A stretch of DNA of 64,000 nt from Hyphomonadaceae bacterium UKL13-1. GTDB lineage: Bacteria; Pseudomonadota; Alphaproteobacteria; Caulobacterales; Aquidulcibacteraceae. Positions 36,482 to 45,582 of the stretch are shown here, piece by piece; within the stretch, counting starts at the first letter, position 1; every line of letters starts with the position of its first letter. The notes beneath the pieces were generated by a model. The model saw only the letters and a program-made list of their open reading frames with translations, had not been told where the DNA came from and did not search any database. The translations under genes and the position numbers were made by a program. The stretch covers positions 248,001 to 312,000 of the forward strand of contig CP012156.1 of assembly GCA_001602435.1 (NCBI GenBank), in the 5' to 3' direction.

Positions 36482-37002
36482 TGCCCTTCACACGGGTTTC
36501 AGAGATTTTGGAGGCTCAAATGCAGGCTTGGAAATCGCCCCCTGTGTTTACGGGGAAGCTGTGGATTTGGCAGTATCGCCAGCCAAAACAGGGCTGGCGT
36601 GGCTGGCATGTGTCAGCTGACGGGCAGGGCGCGCAAGCTTTCATTGCCTTGATTGATTTTCTTCGTAACGATCATGCTTCCTACCGAACCCTGCCTTTGG
36701 AGCCGGTTTCTGAGGCGCTGTTGCGCGGCATTGGCTACCATCAAGTCTGTGATCGGCAGGTGTCCAAGCTTCGCGTCGCTTATTCGTCAGAGTTAGCTGG
36801 TCTAGAACTGGTCGAAGAAGGCAACCACCTGCAGTTGACAATCGGGGCGGCAGGCTATGTCGACTTGATAGCTTGCCTTCATCGGCTTGCGTGCGGCGAA
36901 GGCGATTTCGTGCTTCATACGGATACAAAAAACGGGCGCATCTGTTGGCACTTTTGGTGGCCATACGCGCACAAAATAATGAGACTGAGTGAGTTAAGAT
37001 GA
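36481..37002 (+). CDS. uncharacterised protein between rtcB and rtcA
   Basis: A 173-residue soluble protein with no signal peptide. Visible features: an N-terminal helix, aromatic-rich segments (GKLWIWQYRQ, GWRGWHVSADGQG, ICWHFWWPYAHK) and a central FIALIDFLRND. I recognise no family. Its start overlaps the rtcB stop by one base (TAATG) and its stop overlaps the rtcA start (ATGA), so it is translated with both and is probably part of RNA repair. It might be an adaptor, an RNA-binding protein or an end-processing enzyme; no catalytic motif is evident. Confidence 0.8.
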   Translation: MPFTRVSEILEAQMQAWKSPPVFTGKLWIWQYRQPKQGWRGWHVSADGQGAQAFIALIDFLRNDHASYRTLPLEPVSEALLRGIGYHQVCDRQVSKLRVAYSSELAGLELVEEGNHLQLTIGAAGYVDLIACLHRLACGEGDFVLHTDTKNGRICWHFWWPYAHKIMRLSELR

Positions 37003-38018
37003 TTAGTATTGATGGGTCGGAAGGTGAAGGTGGTGGGCAAATGGTGCGCAATGCGTGCGCCTTGTCGCTCATCACGGGTGAGGCTTTCCATTTCAAGAAT
37101 ATTCGCGCCAATCGGTCAAAGCCCGGCCTCATGCGTCAGCACGCGACAGCGGTGGAAGCCGCGCGCCACATCTCGGGCTCTGTTTGCGACGGCATCCATG
37201 TCGGTGCCACCGAATTGACCTTTCGCCCGGGCAAGATATCGCCAGGCGAGTATCATTTCTCAATTGGTACTGCGGGATCCACCGGCCTCGTGTTGCAAAC
37301 AATCCTCATGCCGCTGATCTTTGCGGATGGCCCCTCGAAATTGGTTCTCGACGGCGGGACCCACGCGATGGGCGCACCGCCCTTTGAGTTCTTGGAGCGC
37401 TGCTTTCTACCCCTGATTAATCAAATGGGGCCGAAGGTCTCCGCGCGTCTCATCCGGCACGGGTTTTACCCGCGCGGGGGTGGTCGGATTGAAGTGGATA
37501 TTGAACCTGCACCTTTGCGACCCATTGCTTGTCTGGATCGCGGTGCCCTCGTGGATGTCGCTTGCGAGGCGCATTTCTCGGCCCTCTCATTTGATGTGGC
37601 CAGACGTTTGCGCGGCCGTGTACAGGCGGCTTTGCCTGCTTGGCCTGAAAGTGCCTTTTCGGTCCGGGAACTGCCGCCCGATCAAGGCCCCGGTGTGATT
37701 TTAATGCTGACGGCGCGCTATGCCCATGTCACCGAACTGGTCAGCGGCTTTGGACAATTGGGCGTCCCGGCTGAACAATTGGGGAAAGTGGCTGCTGCGC
37801 GTATGCAAGGCTATCAGGACAGCATCGCCTTCGCTGGGCCACATCTGGCGGATCAATTGATCTTGCCCTTTGTCCTTGCTGGGCGCGGGCAATTCACGAC
37901 CGTCAAGCCAAGCCAACATTTGTTGACGGCGATGGACCTTGCAACCCGCTTTACGGGGCGGGCGTTTAATCTGACCGACCATGAGGGCGGCGTACATTTG
38001 GTGCGGCTTGGTTCTTGA
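36999..38018 (+). CDS. rtcA: RNA 3'-terminal phosphate cyclase RtcA
   Basis: A 339-residue enzyme that converts RNA 3'-phosphate ends to 2',3'-cyclic phosphates using ATP. The signatures are clear: IDGSEGEGGGQMVRNACALS at the N-terminus, ANRSKPGLMRQH, GTAGSTGLVLQT, the family signature HGFYPRGGGR, and the catalytic His307 in KPSQHLLTAMD. It is the third gene of the rtcB operon, coupled by ATGA overlap. Confidence 0.96.
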   Translation: MISIDGSEGEGGGQMVRNACALSLITGEAFHFKNIRANRSKPGLMRQHATAVEAARHISGSVCDGIHVGATELTFRPGKISPGEYHFSIGTAGSTGLVLQTILMPLIFADGPSKLVLDGGTHAMGAPPFEFLERCFLPLINQMGPKVSARLIRHGFYPRGGGRIEVDIEPAPLRPIACLDRGALVDVACEAHFSALSFDVARRLRGRVQAALPAWPESAFSVRELPPDQGPGVILMLTARYAHVTELVSGFGQLGVPAEQLGKVAAARMQGYQDSIAFAGPHLADQLILPFVLAGRGQFTTVKPSQHLLTAMDLATRFTGRAFNLTDHEGGVHLVRLGS

Positions 38019-38348
38019 TGTGGTGGCTAGGCGCGAGGAATGGCTGTCCATCTGGATCCATTTTGACGGAAACCCTGTTTCTCCAAAAGGGAGCGCGCAA
38101 CAAAAGTTGCGCTTGTCAGCGCGTTTAAAGGCGCACCTTTTGTTGCGCGCTCCATTCCCCACCTTGTCATCCGCGCGGGAGCCTGAGCGGAGACCGGGGA
38201 CCTCAGGGGCTTCACCAGTTCGACTAACGCCATTGGGTCGGCACCTTTGCGTGGGGATAACAAGGGCGCTGCCGCTTGACCGCGGCGCACTGTTGTCGCC
38301 ATGCAGGTTGTTGCACACCGCTCAAGTTCAAAGCGCAAGGAACCGCCC
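38019..38348. repeat. intergenic region with 23-base-arm hairpin after rtcA
   Basis: No gene is supported. The main feature is an inverted repeat with 23-base arms at 38090-38112 and 38131-38153 (22 of 23 pairs; GGAGCGCGCAACAAAAG in the left arm), which could end the rtc operon transcript though no T-run follows. Its arm length equals that of the hairpin at 29673-29749, though the sequences differ. Confidence 0.65.
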
Positions 38349-38657
38349 ATGACCGCCAGTGACGACGACTATGTCTATGATGAAGCGAGCGGGGAGTGGA
38401 TGCCAGCCTCCGAATTGGCTGCGCGGACACAGGCGGAAAGCGCTGTCGTGGTGCGCGATGCGGTTGGCAATGTGTTGCAAGACGGCGATGCCGTGGTTCT
38501 CGTCAAAGATCTCGATGTGAAGGGGGCTGGGCAAACGTTGCGCCGAGGCACCGTGATCCGTTCGATCCGCCTGACGGGCGATGCGCAGGAAATTGACTGC
38601 AAGCACGACACCATTCGCGGCCTCGTGCTGCGTGCGGAATTCGTCCGCAAGCATTAA
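38349..38657 (+). CDS. PhnA/YjdM-like protein
   Basis: A 102-residue protein whose C-terminal 70 residues match the PhnA domain: VRDAVGNVLQDGDAVVLVKD, LDVKGAGQTLRRGTVIRSIRL and EIDCKHDTIRGLVLRAEFVRK. The zinc-ribbon half found in full-length PhnA is replaced here by a short segment reading DYVYDEASGEWMP. Despite its name the family is not established in phosphonate metabolism. The ATG at 38349 is chosen over an ORF start 48 bases upstream. Confidence 0.85.
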   Translation: MTASDDDYVYDEASGEWMPASELAARTQAESAVVVRDAVGNVLQDGDAVVLVKDLDVKGAGQTLRRGTVIRSIRLTGDAQEIDCKHDTIRGLVLRAEFVRKH

Positions 38658-39102
38658 AGTCTATCGCTGAATTGGCGGGCAAACTTGGTCAATCCGATCG
38701 GTCAAGCGACTTTCAAGCGGCTCCGTCGTGCCCTCTTTTGGTCGTTGGTTCAGAAAAAGCGGCGCGAAAAAGGGTGAATCGCAGCGGCCCCCAAATTTTT
38801 TTAAAACCTGCCGACCGGCCTCGATACGGGCTTCATAGGTCGTACAAGGCTTCCAAAATAAACCATAAATATTCAAAAAATGTCATAGCATTCTGTTGAT
38901 TGGTTCGTTTGTTGATTTCAGTTGAAAACATCCATCAACCATTTCCATTACCCAACAATACTGCATTTTCTCTTTTGGTAGGAATTTGTTTACCATGTTT
39001 CTCAACGCCGGATTCAGAACTCAATTTTACGCTGTTCAGGTATTCAAAACGAATACACCTCGCTCGTAGCGGGGGACAACCAAGTATGGATGAGGGCTAG
39101 AA
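38658..39102. promoter_or_regulatory. AT-rich region upstream of flagellin gene
   Basis: No convincing gene. It is clearly AT-richer than the surroundings from about 38850. One weak sigma54-like match, TTGGTTCGTTTGTTGA at 38900-38915 (GG and TTG at the right spacing, last base off), might be the flagellin promoter, since Caulobacter-type flagellin genes use sigma54; it is about 190 bases before the start codon. Short ORFs on both strands here are not supported. Confidence 0.3.
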
Positions 39103-39927
39103 ATGCTCAGCGTAAACACGAATCAAGGCGCTATGGTCGCGCTTCAAACTTTGAATAAGACCAATTCCGACCTCGACAAAACCCAAAACGCGATTTCGAC
39201 GGGTTTGAAGGTCGCCTCCGCAAAAGATAATGGTGCGATCTGGGCTATCGCTAATAAGATGCGCTCCGACGTTGGTGCCTATGACCGCGTTCGTGAATCG
39301 ACTGACCGCGCCGCCTCCATCCTCGACACCGGCATTGCGGCTGGTGAGAGCATCATGGAACTTCTGAACGAAATGAAGGGCAAGGCTTTGGCCGGCACCC
39401 AAGCTGGTAACTCGGCATCTGCACAGGCAGCGCTTGCCGCCGACTTTGCCCAGCTCCGTGACCAAATCACCAGCGTCATCGCAAACGCTTCATTCGACGG
39501 CGCGAACATGATCCAAGGTACGCCGAGCAATGCTGTGTCCTTGGGCGACGCGGCGGGTGGTAACACCATCACGGTCAACGGTGCCAGTTTGGCATTGGGT
39601 GGTACGGTTGTGACCGTCGCAGCTGGTAGCGTTCTGACGGACAACACCACTTCGGGCACCGCATTGGGCCTTGTGAACGCATCCATCACCAACTTGGGTA
39701 CCCAATTGGCAACCTGGGGTGCTGGCGCAAAGCGTTTGGACGTGCACCGCACGTTCATTGGTAAGCTGCAGGACGCATTGAACAACGGGATCGGGGCGAT
39801 TGCAGACGCCGACCTCGCCAAGGAAAGCGCGAAACTGCAGGCCCTGCAAACCAAGTCTCAGCTTGGTATTCAAGCGCTGTCGATTGCCAACAGCTCGTCG
39901 CAGTCGGCTCTGTCGCTGTTCCGCTAA
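39103..39927 (+). CDS. flagellin
   Basis: A 274-residue filament protein: the N-terminal D0/D1 coiled region (SVNTNQGAMVALQTLNKTN, SAKDNGAIWAIANKMRSDV), a short variable Gly/Ala/Thr-rich centre, and the C-terminal coiled region (LAKESAKLQALQTKSQLG, LSIANSSSQSALSLFR). Length and the DNGAIWA motif resemble Caulobacter flagellins, which lack signal peptides and are exported by the flagellar type III system. No other flagellar gene is in the window, so it is an isolated filament gene. Confidence 0.95.
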   Translation: MLSVNTNQGAMVALQTLNKTNSDLDKTQNAISTGLKVASAKDNGAIWAIANKMRSDVGAYDRVRESTDRAASILDTGIAAGESIMELLNEMKGKALAGTQAGNSASAQAALAADFAQLRDQITSVIANASFDGANMIQGTPSNAVSLGDAAGGNTITVNGASLALGGTVVTVAAGSVLTDNTTSGTALGLVNASITNLGTQLATWGAGAKRLDVHRTFIGKLQDALNNGIGAIADADLAKESAKLQALQTKSQLGIQALSIANSSSQSALSLFR

Positions 39928-39959
39928 ACCGAACAACAAGAAAAAATCTCCTTCTAAAT

Positions 39960-39991
39960 GGGCTCAAGCCGAAAGGCTTGGGCCCTTTTTT
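39960..39991 (+). terminator. intrinsic terminator of flagellin gene
   Basis: GGGCTCAAGCC (39960-39970), loop GAAA, GGCTTGGGCCC (39975-39985), then six T residues. A classic rho-independent terminator 33 bases after the flagellin stop. Confidence 0.93.
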
Positions 39992-40322
39992 GTTTATTGG
40001 CACAATACTGAAGCTTTCAGTTGGGCTGTACTCTCCCTTTGAGATCGTTTTGCACCTTTGAATTAGGGGGCACTTGGGCTTGCCTTGTGATCAAATATTG
40101 ACAATGACTTGGTCTACTCATGGGCATCAACCATGACATAAAGTCATGAGATTATTTGTAACGAGGTCGTGTGATACGTCTCCGCGACGCCATTCGGCTT
40201 TTGGCTTAGAAATTGGATAAAAAGGGGCATAATCCTAGAGGTTTATGACGTTAATTTAATTATCTGGGGGCATTGCCGCCTCATAACGCGCACGTTACCC
40301 TCCGGCAAAACGGGGGACTAAC
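39992..40322. other. non-coding gap before ABC transporter genes
   Basis: No gene or clear promoter is visible. A TTGACA hexamer at 40098-40103 has no good -10 partner at 17 bases. The stretch presumably holds the promoter of the ABC transporter operon. Confidence 0.4.
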
Positions 40323-41201
40323 ATGTTAAAGATTACCGGCCTGACGCATGTCTATAGCAATGGCGTCAAGGCGCTTGATAACATCAATCTGACCATAGCG
40401 CCGGGCATGTATGGACTGCTCGGCCCCAATGGTGCTGGCAAATCGACCTTGATGCGCACCATCGCCACGCTGCAAACGCCGACCTCTGGCGCGATTGAGT
40501 TTGGTAAGATTGACGTGCTGCAACAGCCCGAACTCTTGCGCGAGACTTTGGGCTATCTGCCGCAAGACTTCGGCGTCTATCCGCGCGTCACCGCCAAAGA
40601 CATGCTGAACCACATGGCCATCCTAAAGGGCTTTGCTGGCGCTAAAGAGCGCAAGGAAGTCGTTGAAGGCCTATTGAACCAAGTCAATCTTTGGCAGGTG
40701 CGCAACAAAGCCATCGCGGGCTTTTCCGGCGGCATGCGGCAGCGGTTTGGGATCGCACAAGCTTTGATTGGTGCCCCCAAGCTGATCATCGTGGACGAGC
40801 CGACCGCGGGCCTCGACCCTGAAGAGCGCAACCGCTTCTTGAACCTATTGGCCGCGATTGGCGATGAAGTGGTCGTGATCCTCTCCACCCACATCGTGGA
40901 AGATGTCGCCGATCTCTGCCCGGCCATGGCCATTCTGGCCGGTGGGAAGATTGTGGCAGAGGGTGCACCCAAAGACCTAACCCACGCGCTGTCGGGGCGG
41001 GTATGGCGCAAGACCATTGGGCGCGCGGCGCTCGCGGATTATCAAGCGCGGATGCAAGTCATCTCCTCGCGCCTCTTCGGCGGCGAGACCGTCATTCATG
41101 TGTTGGCCGACCAAGAGCCAGAGCCCGGCTTTAATGCCGTCGAAGGGGGGCTGGAAGACGTCTATTTCTCAACCCTCGCCGCTACGCGCGCTGCTGCTTG
41201 A
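40323..41201 (+). CDS. ABC transporter ATP-binding protein
   Basis: A 292-residue ATPase with Walker A GPNGAGKST, Q-loop YLPQDFG, signature FSGGMRQR, Walker B LIIVDEP and the H-loop His in STHIVED, followed by a C-terminal extension of about 80 residues. It powers the permease encoded 16 bases downstream. The grouping ATPase plus permease-peptidase fusion is found in various Gram-negative bacteria, with unknown cargo. Confidence 0.94.
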   Translation: MLKITGLTHVYSNGVKALDNINLTIAPGMYGLLGPNGAGKSTLMRTIATLQTPTSGAIEFGKIDVLQQPELLRETLGYLPQDFGVYPRVTAKDMLNHMAILKGFAGAKERKEVVEGLLNQVNLWQVRNKAIAGFSGGMRQRFGIAQALIGAPKLIIVDEPTAGLDPEERNRFLNLLAAIGDEVVVILSTHIVEDVADLCPAMAILAGGKIVAEGAPKDLTHALSGRVWRKTIGRAALADYQARMQVISSRLFGGETVIHVLADQEPEPGFNAVEGGLEDVYFSTLAATRAAA

Positions 41202-41217
41202 GATCGGGACAGACATT

Positions 41218-44200
41218 ATGAAATCCTTGCGCCAATTCCTGTCTGTGGCCGGCTTTGAGTTCGGCTATCAGCTTCGTAACCCGGTACTCTGGGTCAGCTT
41301 TACCCTCTTCTTTCTGCTGACGTTCGGGGCCGTCACGGTCGATGAAATCCAGATCGGTGGCACCGGCAATACGAATATCAACTCGCCCTTTGCCATCAAT
41401 CAAACCATGATGGTGATGGGGATTTTTGCGCTGTTTGCCGTGACAGCCTTTGTCGCCAATTCGGTCACACGCGATGACGAGACCGGCTATGGCCCCATTT
41501 TACGTGCCACGCGTTTGGGCAAAGCGGCCTATCTGTATGGCCGTTTTGCCGGGTCTTGGCTGGCAGCAGCGGTGGGCTATCTGTCGGTGCCGCTGGCGAT
41601 CTTGATCGGCTCGCTCATGCCGTGGCTGGATCAAGAGAAGGTCGGGCCGCTGATTTTGGCCCATTATGCCTTTGCTTACTTCATCATCGCTTTGCCCATG
41701 TTGTTTGTGTTTGGCGCGATGTTGTTTGCCTTTGCTACCGCGACCCGCTCCATGATGGGGGCCTATCTGGGCCTGATCGGCATTTTGGTTGCTTGGGTGA
41801 CCACGGGCGTCATCTTCGACAAGCCCGACATGAAGGACATTGCCGGCCTATTTGACCCTACTGGCGTCAGCGCCTTGTTCCGCCAGACCGAATATTGGAC
41901 GGCGGCAGACCGCAACACGCGCCTGCCAGAACTGGTCGGGACATTTCTGCAGAACCGAGCCATCTGGCTCAGCATTGCTTTGGCCTTTCTAGGCCTCTCC
42001 TATTTCATCTATCGCCCGGGCGGCAAAGGTGTGAAGGCAGACAAGGCAGCCAAGGCTGGTAAGGCCGTCGCTGGACCAATCGTGGCTACCGCACCCGTCA
42101 TCGCGCCTGTCCTCACCGGCCAAGTGCGCTTGGCGCAGCTCTGGGCGCGCACCGCGTTTGACGTGAAGGCGGTGATTTTCAGCCCGGCTTTCTTTGTACT
42201 GTTGGTCTTGGGCCTTTTTAACGCCATGGGCGCCCTTCTCTATGCGGATGAAGTGCGGGGCACCGCGATTGAGCCGGTCACACGCCTGATGGTCGTGGCC
42301 TTGCAAGGCTCTTTCTCCATCATCCCCATCATCATTGCCGGCTTTTATGCGGGTGACCTTGTGTGGCGCGACCGCGAGCGCCGCATGGCAGAGATTATCG
42401 ATTCCACCCCGGTCAGCGATTGGGCTTTTGTCTTCCCAAAAGTCTTGGCGATCTTTCTGGTTCTGTTGGCAACCAATGTCGTCGGCATGCTGGCGGCGAT
42501 GGGGGTGCAGCTCTTCAAAGGTTATGCAGGCCTTGAACCCGTGGGCTATTTGCTCTGGTGGATTGTTCCAGGCACCATTTCGGGGTTGCAGCTCGCTATT
42601 TTGGCTGTCTTTTTCCAAGCGCTCTCGCCCAATAAATATGTAGGTTGGGGTTGTCTCTTGGTTTATCTCGTCGCCTCGATCACGCTGGCGAGCATGGGCT
42701 TCCAGCACAATCTCTATAATTACGGCGGCAACCCCGGCACACCCTTAAGCGCCTTTAACGGCATGGCGCATTTCTGGATCGGAAAAACGTGGTTTGACCT
42801 CTATTGGGGTGCTTTCTGTGTCGTTCTGGTGATCCTATCCTACGGCCTGTGGCGTCGTGGGGCGGAGACACGATTGATGCCGCGGATCAACCGATTCCCA
42901 CGACGCATGATGGGCGCGACAGGGCTTGTTCTGGCCTCAGCCCTTGCCGCCTTTGCCGGCCTTGGCGGGTGGATTTTTTACAACACCAATGTGCTCAACA
43001 TCTATCAATCAAGCGTCGCGGGCGAAGAAAGCCTAGCCAATGCCGAAAAGGCTTTGGCCCAATATGAGGAGATGCCAGGCCCAACGATCACGGACGTAAA
43101 ACTCAACGTCAATCTGCGCCTGAAGGATCGCCAAGCCGATGTGACCGGCAGCTATGTCATCGAAAACCAAACCGGCGCGCCACTGCCACGCATGATTGCC
43201 GCGCTGCCCGACAGATCAACAGTAGAACGCGCCAGCCTATCCATCCCCGGCGTGGTCGTTGAAAAGGCTTGGCCGGACTATAATGTGACACTCTACCGGT
43301 TTGAGAAGCCGATGGCAGCGGGTGAAAAGCGCATTGTGACGTTTGAAACCACCTATGGCCGTAAGGGCTTCACCAATGGCAGTGGGCAGAGCCGCTTGAT
43401 CGCCAATGGCACCTTCCTCGATAATTTTGAGCTGACACCCATCCTCGGCGTCTCGCGCGGCAATTGGATGACCGATCGGTCCAAGCGGCGCAAATATGGC
43501 CTCGACCCAGACCGTCGCCCCTATAAGCTAGAGGACCCGAAGGGTGACGCGCATCATTATCTGCGGCCTGACAGCCATTGGGTGAATGCCGACATCACAG
43601 TCAGCACCGATGATGATCAAATTCCCATCGCGCCCGGTTACCAGGTTTCTGAGACCAAGAAGGACGGCCGCATCACCCGTCGTTTTGTAACCGAAGCGCC
43701 CATCCACCACTTCTTCTCGATCCAGTCGGCGCGCTATGGTGTAAAGCGCTCGCAAGTCCAAGTGGCGGGAAAGCCTGTCTCGGTGGAATTATACTATCAC
43801 CCCAATCATACCGCGAACCTAGAGCGGATGGAGAAGGCGGCGCATCGGTCTTTGACCCTGTTCTCCGAGCGCTTCTCGCCCTACCAGTTCCGCCAATTCC
43901 GCATTTTGGAATTTCCAGCCTATGCGGCCTTTGCCCAGTCCTTTGCCAACACCGTGCCGTTCAGTGAGGACATTGGCTGGCTGCAGGCCAATCGAGACCC
44001 GACGAAGATTGACCTCGTCACCTTCGTCACCGCGCACGAAATTGCCCACCAATGGTTTGCCCACCAATTTGTGGGCGGTGACAAACAAGGCTCGACCATG
44101 TTGTCGGAAAGCTTCTCTCAATATGGTGCGCTTTTGGTGATGGAAGACATGTTGGGGCCAGATCATGTCCGCCAATTCCTAAAGAATGAGCTCGATTCCT

Positions 44201-44850
44201 ATCTGGGCGCACGCGGCAGCGAAGTGGTGGAAGAATTGCCGTTGATGCGAGGCGAGAACCAAGGCTATATCCATTATAATAAGGGTGCCTTGGTGATGTA
44301 CTTCCTGCGTAATGAAGTGGGGGAGGCACCAGTCAATGCCGCCATTCGCAAATTGATCGCCCAATTCGCGTTCAAGCCTGCGCCCTATCCTACCAGCGCC
44401 CAATTCATCACTTTCCTGCGCGCTGAAGTGGGCCCCGATCCCGTCAAGCAACAGCTAATCACCGATCTGTTTGAGAAGATCACGCTCTATGATGCCAAAG
44501 TGGCAGAAGCGTCTAAGGTCCAATTGCCAGATGGCCGGTGGCAAGTGACGCTGACGGTCGAGGCCAAAAAGCTCTATGCCGATGGCGAAGGCAAAGAGAC
44601 CGAGGCCCCCATGTCGGAAGCTTGGGAAGTGGGCGTCTTTAATCAAAAGCCCGAAGACAAGGTCTTTACCAAAGCCAATGTTCTGGCGTTTGAACGCCGC
44701 CCTATCCGCAGCGGTCGTCAACAATTGGTCCTAACTTTGCCTGCCGTCCCAGAACCCGGCTTTGTCGGCATCGATCCCTATGTGAAGCGGATTGATCGCA
44801 ACAGCGACGATAATCTTATCGCGATTGAGGCGGCTAAAGCGGGGAAGTGA
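41218..44850 (+). CDS. ABC permease fused to M1-type metallopeptidase
   Basis: A 1210-residue protein. Residues 1-580 hold two ABC-2-type permease halves with about twelve membrane helices (NPVLWVSFTLFFLLTFGAV, GLFNAMGALLYADEVRGTAI). A membrane-anchored C-terminal half (from about 610) is an M1 aminopeptidase-like domain with HEIAHQWFAH (zinc site 940-944) and the third ligand in MLSESFSQYGAL. The spacing to that Glu is 19 residues rather than the usual 18. The GAMEN exopeptidase motif of M1 enzymes is not seen: the corresponding region reads QSFANTVPFSEDIGW. I start at the ATG at 41218; the longer frame overlaps the ATPase gene by 185 bases. Confidence 0.93.
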   Translation: MKSLRQFLSVAGFEFGYQLRNPVLWVSFTLFFLLTFGAVTVDEIQIGGTGNTNINSPFAINQTMMVMGIFALFAVTAFVANSVTRDDETGYGPILRATRLGKAAYLYGRFAGSWLAAAVGYLSVPLAILIGSLMPWLDQEKVGPLILAHYAFAYFIIALPMLFVFGAMLFAFATATRSMMGAYLGLIGILVAWVTTGVIFDKPDMKDIAGLFDPTGVSALFRQTEYWTAADRNTRLPELVGTFLQNRAIWLSIALAFLGLSYFIYRPGGKGVKADKAAKAGKAVAGPIVATAPVIAPVLTGQVRLAQLWARTAFDVKAVIFSPAFFVLLVLGLFNAMGALLYADEVRGTAIEPVTRLMVVALQGSFSIIPIIIAGFYAGDLVWRDRERRMAEIIDSTPVSDWAFVFPKVLAIFLVLLATNVVGMLAAMGVQLFKGYAGLEPVGYLLWWIVPGTISGLQLAILAVFFQALSPNKYVGWGCLLVYLVASITLASMGFQHNLYNYGGNPGTPLSAFNGMAHFWIGKTWFDLYWGAFCVVLVILSYGLWRRGAETRLMPRINRFPRRMMGATGLVLASALAAFAGLGGWIFYNTNVLNIYQSSVAGEESLANAEKALAQYEEMPGPTITDVKLNVNLRLKDRQADVTGSYVIENQTGAPLPRMIAALPDRSTVERASLSIPGVVVEKAWPDYNVTLYRFEKPMAAGEKRIVTFETTYGRKGFTNGSGQSRLIANGTFLDNFELTPILGVSRGNWMTDRSKRRKYGLDPDRRPYKLEDPKGDAHHYLRPDSHWVNADITVSTDDDQIPIAPGYQVSETKKDGRITRRFVTEAPIHHFFSIQSARYGVKRSQVQVAGKPVSVELYYHPNHTANLERMEKAAHRSLTLFSERFSPYQFRQFRILEFPAYAAFAQSFANTVPFSEDIGWLQANRDPTKIDLVTFVTAHEIAHQWFAHQFVGGDKQGSTMLSESFSQYGALLVMEDMLGPDHVRQFLKNELDSYLGARGSEVVEELPLMRGENQGYIHYNKGALVMYFLRNEVGEAPVNAAIRKLIAQFAFKPAPYPTSAQFITFLRAEVGPDPVKQQLITDLFEKITLYDAKVAEASKVQLPDGRWQVTLTVEAKKLYADGEGKETEAPMSEAWEVGVFNQKPEDKVFTKANVLAFERRPIRSGRQQLVLTLPAVPEPGFVGIDPYVKRIDRNSDDNLIAIEAAKAGK

Positions 44851-44937
44851 GGGGGCGTGGGCTATCTGTGCCTTTCTCTTAATAAGGGTGAGGTTGCTAT
44901 TCGGTTGATTTCACGGCGAGACAATGCGGGGGGAATA

Positions 44938-45582
44938 ATGGAAAAGTTCTGCAGATATTCGATGCTCTCAGCATTGCTGTTTGCCTCCTTCTTCCCATTG
45001 TCTTCCTGTCAGTCGAATAGATTAGCCGACACTAAACCTGTGACGATGCAAGTTGCGCCTGAGGCTTGTTACATGTCACCTCAGCAACAAGCTGAAGCCC
45101 TCCTGTTGGATTTTCGAACGTTTGACCAAACGGGTGGACATCCTGCATCCGCTCGAGAACTTGCCATGAAAGGTTGTCACGCAGAGGCCGCTTATATCAC
45201 CGAGCGCTATTTGGTTGAGCACGGCGGTCTAGCTAGACGCGAAGTGGATGTGTTGATTTGGCATCTTGGCCAACATAAGGCGCGCCTCGGGCGCTATGAA
45301 GTTGCGTCTTAGCTCTTCCTATCGACACTTAGGTCCCCGGAAGACAGTCTAGAAGCTGATAACTTCGACTGGAACGCTTATGTTCTGGGGTCGTGGGCAT
45401 TTCTGAACAAGGACCAAACGATACTGAAGAGATCGATAGATACGCTCCGAAGTAAAGGTGGCCAAAGAAACTTGATCAACGCGCGCGCCTTGATTAGCCT
45501 TCAAAATTGTTTCGACAAACCCTACTCAGAGGCGCTTAGTCTGGGCACCTGTCAGCCAGCGCAGATAGCGCCTTTGCCCTAA
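44938..45582 (+). pseudogene. lipoprotein gene interrupted by an in-frame amber codon
   Basis: The ORF starts with ATG after GGGGGAAT and encodes a lipoprotein (FASFFPLSSC, Cys about 21) ending at TAG 45310-45312 after 124 residues. The same frame then stays open for 89 codons to TAA 45580-45582, with coding-like content (SPEDSLEADNFDWNAYVLG, LRSKGGQRNLINARALIS, and cysteines). No ATG opens this second part at a sensible place. The simplest reading is one 214-codon gene with a nonsense mutation. Alternatives are sequencing error or a true short protein followed by chance. No family is recognised. Confidence 0.65.

Noticed and set aside
38661..38876. Minus-strand ORF of 71 codons before the flagellin gene
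   Set aside because: No ribosome site, no family pattern; a plus-strand ORF of the same size overlaps it, so neither is favoured.
40098..40120. TTGACA-based sigma70 promoter before the ABC transporter
   Set aside because: No acceptable -10 hexamer at the right spacing.
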